Below, piece after piece: positions 34,653-44,580 of a stretch of 64,000 nt of DNA. The stretch's first letter is position 1. Each line of letters opens with the position of its first letter. Source of the stretch: Spirosoma foliorum (lineage in GTDB: Bacteria; Bacteroidota; Bacteroidia; Cytophagales; Spirosomataceae); contig NZ_CP059732.1 in assembly GCF_014117325.1 (NCBI RefSeq), positions 930,001 through 994,000 on the forward strand, in the 5' to 3' direction. The position numbers were made by a program, and so were the translations under genes. A model generated the notes under the pieces. That model was not told the origin of the DNA and did no database searches. It saw only the letters and a program-made list of their open reading frames with translations.

Positions 34653-36162
34653 TCCAGGATAGCTAGTCTATTTTTGTTAGACTATAAAATGCTATTTAGG
34701 TAATAATAAATTATAATTAAGTGATGAAGTAGAATTATTAACCACAAATTTATAAAAATGTAAAGGTGTAAGCCTGTAAAAATCAGTGTCTTAAGTTTAT
34801 GTGCCTTTGTAATTAAATGAACTATATATCTAAATAATTTCTTAGAAACATAAAACGTAGTATTTGAGTATTTTGTGTGTATTTTTTAGTAACTAATATT
34901 GATATTATTTATAATAAAAGGTGATTTTGGAGTGCGTAAATAGGTTTGTGGAATTTGTTTTTAGTCTAATCTTAAATTTGCTGTCCAAGATAAGATCGTG
35001 TTACTTAATGTGACATGTCTTACTCCCAAAAGAATCGATCAGCTTATCCTATATAAAGGTATATTTTGTGATTTGTTCAAAAAGTAGGTCGAGCAGACTG
35101 GATATTGACTTACGTAGATTATTGGTGTATCGGTACGAACTCTCCTTCGAGAAGTCTATAAATAGCCTAAAAAGAATAGATAATTCTTTTGTGAAAAAAT
35201 ATTAGTAAAAAACAATTACAAATAAGGGCAGAAAATGTAAACATTTTCTGCCCTTATTTGTAATTGTTTTTTACTTTGAGTTAATTAAACTAGGCTGTAT
35301 TTCTCATTTGACGAGTGGTGTCTTAATTGTACGTAGTCGGTATATTTAGTAAATGATAATCGTTGCCCAGAGCGATATGACTACCCTTAAAGCATCGGTA
35401 ATTTTTGAACAAGTTTATCAATTATAAATAAAGCGCAACCCTTTTTTGGGCGTACTCGTCTTGAGTTAGAAGGGATGATTGAAGAAGTTTGGCTCATAAA
35501 ACGATAAAAGGGTATTGGATTTTCAGTTGTTCATCAATACGTCCTTGTCCCAATGAAAATACCTGCCAGGTATTTTAACATAAAGCTGCGGGAAATACAA
35601 TGCCAATTAACTGGCTTATTCCTTTAATCTTATGTAAAAGGTGACAAGCAACATATTAAGTACGTAAACGGCATAAAAACTTGCTTATTTAAGGGAGTTT
35701 AGACGCCTACTTGCTTAATAAAGATGGAGTCAGATGTCTATAGTGGAATTCTCTTATACCTATCACAAAAATGGTGGCCTCTTTTAGATAGACCTTTTAC
35801 TGATTTTATACTAGATAAACGCTTTTCGTGTACCATATAGGTGGTTTGTCATCTGCACTGGCATAATGGCAAACGGAGGGCATTATTGTTGTCTCGTCAC
35901 TTCGGTAGTAAAATAGTTGCGTTTAGCCAGTGTTCCCCGTCTACCCTTATTGTCCATTTAGTACCCAGATCCATACATAGGTTATGATATCAGCCAATCT
36001 GGGCTGGAGATTTGAATAGTCGCTTGATTTGGCTTTACGATACACATTCTCAGACAAAATCGAACCGCACTAGCGGTTTAGGGCGAAGCAAAAATAACAC
36101 ATGAGGAGCGTTAGCGCATTTCCTCCCCTGGAAAAAGCAGGGAATACATATGCGTTTTTATC
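34653..36162. other. 1.5-kb AT-rich region without a recognised gene
   Basis: No frame of useful length and no tRNA-like fold were found. It contains a perfect 35-bp inverted repeat (35204-35275), a nine-base stem aaaatacct / aggtatttt (35556-35576) and a dyad AACCGC-ACTA-GCGGTT (36063-36078). The latter shares AACCGC-N3-AGCGG with 10798-10811. The long leader of the gene at 36163 may start here. Confidence 0.5.
35204..35275. repeat. Perfect 35-bp inverted repeat with two-base loop
   Basis: Arms 35204-35238 and 35241-35275 are exact reverse complements, giving a 72-bp near-perfect palindrome. The nearest genes are about 550 and 890 bp away, so it is not directly behind any stop codon. It might end an unannotated transcript, or be a recombination or replication relic. 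Confidence 0.8.
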
Positions 36163-39100
36163 ATGAAACAAATCTATTCATTAATCATTTGGCCTGGGTT
36201 GATCGCTATTGTTCTAGTGCTGTGCAACTGCATAACCGTCAATGGGCAGGTGAAAGGCGTCGTTTTCCGGGATTTTGATTCCAATGGTATTCGGTCCGAC
36301 ACGTTGCCGATTGAAATGGGTGTAGCCGGAATAAGGGTTTTAGCTTTTGTGGAATTTAGTAAAACACCGATTTCCACAACAACTGCCGCTGATGGAACCT
36401 ATTCGTTTAGCGAGACAAGTATACCGGCAGGAAAACGAATTCGGCTTGAATTTACCAACTTCCAGGCAGGAGAGTATAATGGGTCATACGGGGCAAACAG
36501 TGGAACCAGTATGCAGTTTGTTACGGCTCCTAACAATGAGGCCGATTTGGGAATAAACTATCCTGCCGATTATTGTCAGCGTACAGATATTCAAATCGTT
36601 ACCCCCTGTTATGTCAATGGTAATACACAACTGACCACCGATGGGGATGGTAATCCGGTTCCAATCGACAAACAATCGGCCGGGTCGCCTGCTATAGTTA
36701 AATTTTCTTATGAAGCCACCGGTATTGCCAGTTCAACTAATTTTCCACCTGTTGATCTGGCAAATGCTGACGCAGTAGGGGCTGTTTGGGCACTGTCCTA
36801 TCAGCGCCGTTCGAAAAAAATTCTTAGTGCTGCCGTTGTTAAACGGCATATGAGCTTTGGCCCTGCTGGCCCTGGAGGTATTTATATCACCGATGTTGTT
36901 TCAGGAAGCACTACGTCATTTATGTCCGTCAGTTCGATAGGAATCGATGTCGGAGATGATCCACATGCCAATCCGCTGGCTAATCTGTTTGGGGATAAAA
37001 CACAGGCGAGTACGGATCCTGCTTCGATGACTGCCGTGGGACGGATGAGTTTTGGTGGAATGGATTTATCCGAAGATGATAAAACGCTTTATTTTATTAA
37101 CCTGAAGGACCGTAAGTTGTACAGTTTGCCGATTGGTTCGCCAGCGGTTGCTCCTGTATCGGCAACCGCTGTGCGAGCCTGGAATATTCCCAATCCAGGT
37201 TGTTCCAATGCTGATTTTCGACCGTGGGCGCTCAAAATGCATCACGGAAAGCTGTATGTTGGGGTCATTTGCTCAGCAGAAACATCGCAGGATCAGAAAG
37301 ACCTGAAAGCCACTATTTATCAGGTTGATCCGACGTTGACTAACCCTACTTTTGAGGAAGTTCTATCATTTCCACTCGATTTTCGTCGTGGCCCAGCCGA
37401 TTTAACGGGTACTTGTATCCAGTACGATCATTGGTTGCCCTGGGCAGATACCTGGCCAACTCCCTGTGGTGAAGGAAATACCCCTTACTTTGTTATGTAT
37501 CCGCAGCCCATGCTGACAGACCTGGAGTTTGACGATGATGGCGGTATGTTGATGGGCTTTTCGGATCGATTCGGGCAATTGTCTGGAATGGCAAACCACG
37601 ATCCCGCTGGCAATGGACTCTATAATGGCTTTACTGCTGGAGATTTGTTGCGGGCCAGTAATACGAACGGTCAGTTTGAGCTAGAACAGAATGGTAAATC
37701 TGGCCAACTGACAGGAACGGGCGTTGGCAATCAGGAAGGACCCGGAGGGGGCGAGTTTTTTGGTAAGGACAACTGGTTTTTTATTGACCATATCGCCCAT
37801 GCTGAGGTAGCCAGTGGAGCACTGTCGCTCATACCCGGCAGACGTGAAGTCATTACATCGGCCTATGACCCCATGTCTAATGTGTATTTGTCGGGTGGGC
37901 TAAAAGTTTTTAATACAAAAACAGGTAATAACAATCGGGATTATGTTCTCTACACCGTTAGTCCCGGTTCGTTCGGAAAAGCGTCGGGGTTAGGCGATAA
38001 TAAAGCCCTTTGTGATCCTGCCCCTTTGTCAATAGGAAATCGCCTTTGGTTCGATGATAATCGGAATGGCATTCAGGACCCATACGAGCCTGGTGTTGAT
38101 GGTGTTGTGTTGACCCTGCATGACATGGAAAAGGGAGGAGCGCAAGTTGCGACCCAAACGACACATGATGGAGGCCAGTTTTACTTTACGAATGAGACAG
38201 TTCCAGGAGGTATTTTGTACAATCACTCCTATGAGATTCGGATGGACATGGCACAGCTATCATTGCTGGATATTTCGGTGAATGGGACCCGGCCACTAGC
38301 GTCAGCAGGAGGGCGGATAGCTGCCCGAGGAGCTCGTCAGGCTGCTTCCAGTTTGTCGCGTCAATACTTTCTTTCACCAACAGATCAGTCTGATTCCCCT
38401 GATTCGGATATTCGGGATTCGGATGCTACCCTGAAGGATAACTCGGCTGTGATTGCTGTTAACACGTTAGATGCTGGTCAGAATGACTTTACAAATGACT
38501 TGTCGATTTACACTTGTCCCGAATTAACCAATGAAAAAGACAGTATTAGCCTATGCCCAGGATCGGTTATTGATTCGATTAGCAGTAAGGGAACTTACCT
38601 GAGCCAGGTTGATTCTGTACGATTTGTTTTGTTCACCAGTCCGCAGTCTGGTACTGCCATGTATACGAATGCAGGTACTGTTCTGGGTACTGTTAAACCT
38701 GACTTATCGACTGGCCATTCAGTACTACATAATCCAGGTATTCCAACTACTAACTCAACTTCAGCGAATACACTCCTATATATATATGCTCTGATTTACC
38801 CAATGCCGGAGAACCCTGCCTGCCGCCAGTCTGGTGAAACCGTTATTGTCATTACGCCATCTGTAGCCGTTTCGGCGACTCCGGCGCAACTAACCTGCAC
38901 CGAAAAGAGTGTAGCGTTAACGGGGAGAGCATTCTATGCCGATGGTGCTTCCGTGCCAAATGCTGACTATAGCTGGACTGGACCCAATAGATTTGCCAGT
39001 TCGCTGCAAAATCCTACAGTGTCGTCCGCCGGGACATACACCCTTACGGGTAGAGATACGAATTGTTCGTCTAACTATATGACAACAACGGTTGTTATTG

Positions 39101-39396
39101 CGGCCGATACAATTCCTCCTTCGTTAACAGCATGGGGCGCAGCTCAAGCCTGTGCAAATTGTTCCGCTACGCTTTTAGCCGAGACCGAGGGAGTTTCCTT
39201 GCAATGGACTGGCCCTAACGGATTTACCAGCACCGAAGCGAGTCCCGTTGTCACGATTCCCGGAAGTTACACTGTTACGGCAACAGAGAGAAATGGATGC
39301 TCACGTTCTCAAACCGTTGAATTTCTGCCACTTGATAATCAGGAGCCTTGTAAGGATATACGGTGCTTGCCATTGACAATCAAGCGGATACGATGA
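36163..39396 (+). CDS. Surface protein: SdrD B, propeller-like, SdrD B, Ig-like, Cys tail
   Basis: A 1077-residue exported protein. Signal peptide about residues 1-29 (LCNCITVNGQ). An SdrD B-like domain follows (VKGVVFRDFDSNGI, about 30-140), then a propeller-like region (about 180-615) with repeated LYFINLKDRKLYSL- and HGKLYVGVICSAE-type strands, a second SdrD B domain (IGNRLWFDDNRNGIQDPYEPG, about 622-770) and two Ig/PKD-like domains rich in WTGPN (about 910-1060). The last 15 residues, CKDIRCLPLTIKRIR, form a Cys-x4-Cys tail shared with two other proteins here. SdrD B domains usually bind calcium through DxDxNGxxD. Probable cell-surface role, adhesion or matrix; activity unknown. Confidence 0.8.
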   Translation: MKQIYSLIIWPGLIAIVLVLCNCITVNGQVKGVVFRDFDSNGIRSDTLPIEMGVAGIRVLAFVEFSKTPISTTTAADGTYSFSETSIPAGKRIRLEFTNFQAGEYNGSYGANSGTSMQFVTAPNNEADLGINYPADYCQRTDIQIVTPCYVNGNTQLTTDGDGNPVPIDKQSAGSPAIVKFSYEATGIASSTNFPPVDLANADAVGAVWALSYQRRSKKILSAAVVKRHMSFGPAGPGGIYITDVVSGSTTSFMSVSSIGIDVGDDPHANPLANLFGDKTQASTDPASMTAVGRMSFGGMDLSEDDKTLYFINLKDRKLYSLPIGSPAVAPVSATAVRAWNIPNPGCSNADFRPWALKMHHGKLYVGVICSAETSQDQKDLKATIYQVDPTLTNPTFEEVLSFPLDFRRGPADLTGTCIQYDHWLPWADTWPTPCGEGNTPYFVMYPQPMLTDLEFDDDGGMLMGFSDRFGQLSGMANHDPAGNGLYNGFTAGDLLRASNTNGQFELEQNGKSGQLTGTGVGNQEGPGGGEFFGKDNWFFIDHIAHAEVASGALSLIPGRREVITSAYDPMSNVYLSGGLKVFNTKTGNNNRDYVLYTVSPGSFGKASGLGDNKALCDPAPLSIGNRLWFDDNRNGIQDPYEPGVDGVVLTLHDMEKGGAQVATQTTHDGGQFYFTNETVPGGILYNHSYEIRMDMAQLSLLDISVNGTRPLASAGGRIAARGARQAASSLSRQYFLSPTDQSDSPDSDIRDSDATLKDNSAVIAVNTLDAGQNDFTNDLSIYTCPELTNEKDSISLCPGSVIDSISSKGTYLSQVDSVRFVLFTSPQSGTAMYTNAGTVLGTVKPDLSTGHSVLHNPGIPTTNSTSANTLLYIYALIYPMPENPACRQSGETVIVITPSVAVSATPAQLTCTEKSVALTGRAFYADGASVPNADYSWTGPNRFASSLQNPTVSSAGTYTLTGRDTNCSSNYMTTTVVIAADTIPPSLTAWGAAQACANCSATLLAETEGVSLQWTGPNGFTSTEASPVVTIPGSYTVTATERNGCSRSQTVEFLPLDNQEPCKDIRCLPLTIKRIR

Positions 39397-39757
39397 TGCT
39401 TTATTTCCTGCGTTAGCCAATGAGGCACACCCAGCTATTGGATGACAAAAAGCGGAGCCAACAATCAGGTGCTGTAGCCTTACTATCATGTGTCGAATCG
39501 ATTTGTATATCAATCCGTTAAATTTATTGATAGTGCACGGAATAGATTGTAAAAATGCTAAAAAATGATGCAATTGTTTCCATTTGTGTACTCTAGATGT
39601 GTTTCGTCACCCTTTACAATCGTAAATAAGAAAAGAGGCCTGTTATTTGGTATAATATTTTTGAAAGGGTTTATTAATAAGGTATTCTACAGGTTCACGC
39701 CTATTGATTTACCCTTATTTTAATTGACCGATCTCCCACCCGTTAAACTATCGTAAC
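39397..39757. other. Gene-free stretch between surface protein and LytTR gene
   Basis: About 360 bp, AT-rich towards the right. A possible -7 box TATTTTTG lies at 39656-39663, about 95 nt before the regulator start, but no -33 TTG is at the right distance. No hairpin of note was seen. Confidence 0.35.
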
Positions 39758-40483
39758 ATGAAAGCAAGAAAGTACATTATCATTGATGACGTAGAGGCTG
39801 ACATTGCTGACCTAAAAGACAAATTGCTAAAATTTCCGCTGTTAGAATTTACAAAGGTTTGTACTACACTGGAAGAGGCTGTTGATGTTCTGGCCAAAGA
39901 AAGTATCGATCTGATATTTTTAGATACGAGCTTAGGGGGTGACAATGGATTGGTACTACTTAAAAGTGGGATAAATTTGCCGCCAGTAATTGTGACTAGC
40001 AGTCGACCTGAAGAGGCTCTGGAATGTTATAATATTGGCACTCCTTCTGATTTCCTTTTAAAGCCATTTAGTTATGAACGGCTATTGAGAGCGATGAGTC
40101 GAGCGTTTAGGCAGCGATTTGCGTCAAATAGCTTTGCTAACCTAGACTCCATCTTCCTAAAAACGGGCCGTAAAATCCAGCGGTTCAACTATCAGGCCAT
40201 TGATTACATCGAATCGTATGGAATCTATTCTAAAATTCATATGTATGATGGGTATCAGATTGTAAATGAGCGTGTTGCTTCACTAGCCAAACTTATGCCC
40301 ACTCATTTTTTTATGCGGGTGCATAAGTCATTTATTATCAATACCAGCAAAATCACCAGTTTTGATCGTTCTGCTTTGTCCATTGGCGCAACAAAAATAC
40401 CAATTGGGGTCTCTTACCGGCACAAACTAGAAGGGTTATTAAATCTTTTGGAGGTAACGGATAGTAAATATATTGATGAATAA
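39758..40483 (+). CDS. Second LytTR-family response regulator
   Basis: A 241-residue regulator, paralog of the gene at 33957. Receiver with the acidic pair IDD (residues 10-11), phospho-acceptor Asp56 (LIFLDTSLGG) and Lys102 (FLLKPFSYE). LytTR domain with YIESYGIYSKIH, FMRVHKSFIINTSKI and IPIGVSYRHKLEG. No kinase gene is close. It is transcribed towards an unknown gene and the FG-GAP and giant-protein genes; control of them is possible but not shown. Confidence 0.9.
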   Translation: MKARKYIIIDDVEADIADLKDKLLKFPLLEFTKVCTTLEEAVDVLAKESIDLIFLDTSLGGDNGLVLLKSGINLPPVIVTSSRPEEALECYNIGTPSDFLLKPFSYERLLRAMSRAFRQRFASNSFANLDSIFLKTGRKIQRFNYQAIDYIESYGIYSKIHMYDGYQIVNERVASLAKLMPTHFFMRVHKSFIINTSKITSFDRSALSIGATKIPIGVSYRHKLEGLLNLLEVTDSKYIDE

Positions 40484-40787
40484 GCAGACAGTAGTTGTCG
40501 ATAAAATCAATTGCCTTCTGGCTTTTACAGAATGACGCTCCACCTGTTGCTGTAAAGCTGCCAACCCTGCTTCAGGTTTTGGCCTAACTTTAGGTGTAAG
40601 CAATCCCGCAGATTTAGATTGGGTGTGACTCCAATCTAAATCTGTTGAATTGTTAGAATAAATCCACGAGGCTTTATGCCTTATTCTTACGCAGAATAGC
40701 TACTGGCTAAGTCACGTTAAGCAAACGCTTTTTTTGATTCAAGGCGACTACTCTTCCAACGTAAAGAGCAGAGAATTTCCGTGCGGT

Positions 40788-41747
40788 ATGCCCATAGATC
40801 CCTGTCTATCAGCTCTATTGCCTTGCCTATTAAGACACGGGAAACGCCCCATTTCCTTCCTCATAGAAAAGCCAATCCTTGCTAGTCTACGAACCTATTT
40901 TATCCAGCACAAAATGATGAATCTAGTAACCCTAACCTCTCGGATGAATCGAGGGAGTGCCTCCTATATGTCCTTGCGAAGTATGATTATTCGTATGACA
41001 GGATTGAATCCCAACGAAACTGATCAAATGCTGGTGTTTTTTAGGCAAAATCTTGATGGACTGAGTTTCAGGGAGATTTATGAAGAATTATCCAGACTCA
41101 GCAAGGAGAAAGATAGAATTGTACAAAGTATTGATATACTAGTTGTTCCAACGGTGGGAATCAAGGAAACCCAATGGTACTCGATTATTCGATACTGCCT
41201 GTACTGTTGGGGACAAACAAATATCGCGAGCGTTGTTTTTGCTCCCCCTACATCGTCCGGCATGAATCTATATTTGTTGCATGATGTCCCATTTTTGCTC
41301 AGCCGATTTGATAAAGAAATGCAATGGTGTATCCACCAGATGATGGCTCTCAGGATTGCTGTTTGGCTAACTAAACCGGCCTATATTAATCTACAGACGG
41401 ACAATCAACCCGTAGAGACATTAGCACAGTATTTACAGTATGTCAGAAGGGCGCTATTTGAGGCATTAGATGTTCATCAGGCCTGTTCAGAAGACCATCT
41501 CAGAAAAATTCTTTACGAGAACTATAAGCTGGACTTACAGTCTATGAATGGCTATAGCAGAACCCGGAAAGTAGTTGTCCGTCTTGATCAAAGTTCGTTT
41601 ACCTGGACTGATGTTAGTGATATGATTTTAAATCAAGCCAGTATCAGCATGTGGCTGAGGTTTAATCTGTCGCTAAAAAAAGACCCAATTGTCGACCGCA
41701 TCAGACAGGGAGTTGCCTATAATACAGCCGTTACAGCTTCGATCTGA
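40788..41747 (+). CDS. Unrecognised 319-residue protein
   Basis: I do not recognise the family. The product has no signal peptide and no clear transmembrane helix, apart from moderately hydrophobic runs such as MPIDPCLSALLPCLL. The middle is mixed alpha/beta (SIDILVVPTVGIKETQWYSI, NIASVVFAPPTSSGMNLYLL) and the end is helical and basic. The start is uncertain: ATG at 40788 or at 40917 (276 residues); an upstream TTG at 40734 also keeps the frame. Composition looks coding. It lies between a LytTR gene and the FG-GAP gene on the same strand. Confidence 0.55.
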   Translation: MPIDPCLSALLPCLLRHGKRPISFLIEKPILASLRTYFIQHKMMNLVTLTSRMNRGSASYMSLRSMIIRMTGLNPNETDQMLVFFRQNLDGLSFREIYEELSRLSKEKDRIVQSIDILVVPTVGIKETQWYSIIRYCLYCWGQTNIASVVFAPPTSSGMNLYLLHDVPFLLSRFDKEMQWCIHQMMALRIAVWLTKPAYINLQTDNQPVETLAQYLQYVRRALFEALDVHQACSEDHLRKILYENYKLDLQSMNGYSRTRKVVVRLDQSSFTWTDVSDMILNQASISMWLRFNLSLKKDPIVDRIRQGVAYNTAVTASI

Positions 41748-42616
41748 TAGGGCGGTCAGTAGGTTATCAATTGATCGTACTTGCCCTTTTGAAAGCTAGG
41801 CGAATCCCTAAAAATCTATAATGAGAAACCATCAATTTTTTTGCCAATGAACAGATTTCGTTCTGTTTTCGGTAGAAAAAAATAGAACGAAATCTGTAAT
41901 AAATATAGGTTCAATGGCTACTTAATAACAAGTAATCTACTATAACCACCAATTTGAACCTACCCAAAAAGACGAAAAGACGTTTAGTGATCTCGCTTTT
42001 TTTTACGTCAAGAGGATTTCGCAGTTAGCTATAGTTCAACTAGCAGTTAGCAGTATAAACTTGGCAATAAGCAGCAAAAAGCGGATTTGAACGGGATAAA
42101 AGGCCACTATGCCTCAGTTTTTGCTCCTTAATAGGCAAGTTAGATCGGGTTAACTCCAGGGTCTGGCAGGATGAGCAAAACGTCTATTCAGCATATGGCA
42201 AATCAACTCTACTTACTATTGATTCAAGGGCTACCTGGCCTATTGATAACGAGCGACTATTCGTTTGCCCGTTTGCCGACAACACGGTTCTGTACAGCCT
42301 CTCAATCTGGATGGACCCGGTCTGGATGGACCCGGTCTGGATGGACGATAACGTTCGTTAAAGAGCGGCCAATTCTTCTCAGGCCAACGGATGACTTGGC
42401 ACCCCGCTTTTTTTCAAACTCCAGGCGACTACCAGGCGCTAAGTCAGGGCGATCACCTGGTTATATGGATTTGCCAACGTCGTCCAGGCGCTTAATTCCC
42501 TTATACCCGTTTTCACTCGTTACGTTTAATGAGACAGTTAATGGCTGACGTATAATATACATCGTTAGTTGTGTTTTTGCTTCACCTGACTTCTTTTTTG
42601 CTTTGACAAGAGCAGT
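41748..42616. other. Intergenic region with hairpin and 15-bp tandem repeat
   Basis: About 870 bp. A 14-bp perfect stem (acagatttcgttct, 41851-41864, with 41884-41897) could terminate the gene at 40788. At 42306-42346 the unit tctggatggacccgg occurs almost three times in tandem. A frame at 42171-42548 (125 codons) runs through it, but its composition and start are unconvincing, so I do not call it a gene. Confidence 0.5.
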
Positions 42617-44170
42617 ATGAGACATCCATTTTTTACATTGTTGTTTGCTTTGCTGACAGTTGGTATTGGTCAACGTGCCTATGGGCAAATAAGCTTCACC
42701 AATGCCAACGATAAGCTATCGAACCGCCCGTTCGTCGGCTTTCTGTCGAAGGCGGTGGTGGATGTCAATGGCGATGGACTGGATGATATAATTCGGGTTA
42801 ATTCCAAAACCAACGAACTATCCATTCTCTATCCATCTCCGCAGGGAGATTTCAGTAGCACGTTGATCAGTAAATTGAAAGTACAGGCTATTTCGACTAC
42901 CGTTGGTGATGTCAACAAGGATGGCCGAAACGATATCCTGACTGGCGGTTTCTACGATGGCATTACGGTTCTCTACAATCAGGGGAATAGTTTTTCGTCT
43001 GATACCCTCAAAAGCCCCACCGTTTGGATGCAGGCTGCCAATCTGGTTGACATTAATAATGACGGTTGGCTGGATTACTTCGCCTGCCACGATAAAGGAT
43101 TGAACCAGATATGGAAGAACGATCGTACCGGAAAATTCAGTCCCGTAACAAACTGGATCGATATGCGCTCGGTACCCACGTCCGATAATTCGGGCAACTA
43201 TGGCTCGGTTTGGTCGGATATTGACAACGATGGCGATCTGGACCTGTACCTGGCCAAATGCTCGATGCTGGCGATGGGGCCAGCAAATGCGGGTGATCCC
43301 CGTCGAATTAATCAGTTGTTCATTAATCATACCTACGATCGAATTAGTAACCTAACTATCAATAATAGTGCCAAATTTAGTCTGGACCCGACAGGCTGGT
43401 TTACCGAGGAAGCCGCTGCCCATAACGTAAAAATCAGCGGGCAGTCATGGACGGCGGATTTTGCCGACATCGATAACGATGGCGATCAGGATTTGTTGGT
43501 GACCAACCACGAATTGCCAACCATGCTCCTGGAGAATGATGGTACTGGGCATTTCACTGACATTACTACCCAAAGTGGCATTACTGGCGTGGTAGACCCG
43601 TTACAGGGCATCATGCGCGATTTTGATAATGACGGCTATGTTGATGTGGTGTTGTCGGGCGATATGGTGGGTCAGGTATGGCGTAATAATGGCGATAAGA
43701 CCTTTACACTCCAGACCAATGCGTTGGGAACCATCAAGACAACCTCCTTCGCAGTAGGCGATCTGAATCACGATGGTTTTCTGGATGTATACACCAGCCA
43801 TTACCCAAGGGCCGATGCCGAAGATGATCTTTGGTTGAACCAACCCAACGGCAACCACTATGTAGGTATCACCCTACAGGGGATTCAATCGAATACCAAT
43901 GGAGTAGGGGCCAAGATCGTTGTGTACCGCTCCGATGGCGTCCGGCTGGTTCGGGAAGTGCGGGCTGGCGAAAGCTATGGCATCACCAACAGTTATACGC
44001 AACTGATCGGTTTAGGGCCATCGGCGAGCATCAACCGGATTGAGGTGCAATGGCCCTCAGGCCAGCGGAGTCTGCTACAGCAACCAGTGGCTGATCAATA
44101 TATGGTGATTACCGAGCCAATCTGTTCGCTCAGCCGCTGCATCCCCTTGCAGGTCACCTTAGTCCGATAA
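42617..44170 (+). CDS. Exported FG-GAP/VCBS-repeat protein with ASPIC/UnbV domain and Cys tail
   Basis: A 517-residue protein, signal peptide to about residue 24 (GQRAYGQ). Seven calcium-binding-type repeats can be seen, for example DVNGDGLDDI, DVNKDGRNDI, DIDNDGDLDL, DFDNDGYVDV and DLNHDGFLDV, forming an FG-GAP propeller (about residues 30-415). An ASPIC/UnbV domain follows (GVGAKIVVYRSDG, then IEVQWPSGQ). Its end, CSLSRCIPLQVTLVR, is the same type of Cys-x4-Cys tail as in the gene at 36163. It should lie outside the cytoplasm. Such proteins are often found with SusCD or adhesin loci; function unknown. Confidence 0.85.
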   Translation: MRHPFFTLLFALLTVGIGQRAYGQISFTNANDKLSNRPFVGFLSKAVVDVNGDGLDDIIRVNSKTNELSILYPSPQGDFSSTLISKLKVQAISTTVGDVNKDGRNDILTGGFYDGITVLYNQGNSFSSDTLKSPTVWMQAANLVDINNDGWLDYFACHDKGLNQIWKNDRTGKFSPVTNWIDMRSVPTSDNSGNYGSVWSDIDNDGDLDLYLAKCSMLAMGPANAGDPRRINQLFINHTYDRISNLTINNSAKFSLDPTGWFTEEAAAHNVKISGQSWTADFADIDNDGDQDLLVTNHELPTMLLENDGTGHFTDITTQSGITGVVDPLQGIMRDFDNDGYVDVVLSGDMVGQVWRNNGDKTFTLQTNALGTIKTTSFAVGDLNHDGFLDVYTSHYPRADAEDDLWLNQPNGNHYVGITLQGIQSNTNGVGAKIVVYRSDGVRLVREVRAGESYGITNSYTQLIGLGPSASINRIEVQWPSGQRSLLQQPVADQYMVITEPICSLSRCIPLQVTLVR

Positions 44171-44580
44171 AGAGATATTCTCATTGCTGAGAACGTAAAC
44201 AAGAACCAAGTACGATCATGGATTTTTTTAGCTACATACAGCATATCTGGGCAACTGCCCTTTCTGTTTTTAGGCCGTCGATCCACCAAATGGATGCTTT
44301 GCCTTCCAGACGAACCGATAGCCTTCCCAGGAATCGCCAACGGAAAACGATAGAGCGATCAGCGTTACAAAAGTATATAGGAACAGCTCAGGTGCATATC
44401 CGTGGTCACTCATTTCCTAATGTGTTTTGTCATTCCCTGGTGTGTTTTGTCATTCCGACGCTAGGAGGAATCTCAACATTCCTATTGGTCAAGCTTGAGA
44501 TTCCTCCTAGCGTCGGAATGACAAAACACATCAGTTTTTAGACGCTTCAAACAGACTCCCACTGTACTAATCATACGCAT
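44171..44580. other. Intergenic region with mobile-looking hairpin element
   Basis: About 410 bp between the FG-GAP gene and the first giant cassette. Its right half is the repeat described at 44421-44530. A frame of 107 codons (44218-44541) runs over the repeat and is not believed. Confidence 0.5.
44421..44530. repeat. Perfect 36-bp inverted repeat with direct half-copy (core TGTCATTCCGACG)
   Basis: Arms 44441-44476 and 44495-44530 are exact reverse complements with an 18-base loop. The outer part of the left arm is repeated directly in front (tgtgttttgtcattcc at 44421-44436 and 44441-44456). Related copies lie at 58564-58598 and 59471-59525. This looks like a non-autonomous repeat of the REP or MITE type; no transposase is in the window. 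Confidence 0.75.

Noticed and set aside
34653..36162. Hidden tRNA or small gene in the desert
   Set aside because: No cloverleaf pattern or CCA-type end and no frame of note was seen by eye. A small RNA cannot be excluded.
42171..42548. 125-codon frame with SGWTR repeats
   Set aside because: The repeat makes the frame open by chance; other frames are also open there, and there is no convincing start or family.
44421..44530. Insertion sequence ends
   Set aside because: The inverted repeat is too close together to flank a gene, and no transposase is present; at most a non-autonomous element.
44218..44541. 107-codon frame before the first giant cassette
   Set aside because: It runs through both arms of the 36-bp inverted repeat and has no family or coding look.
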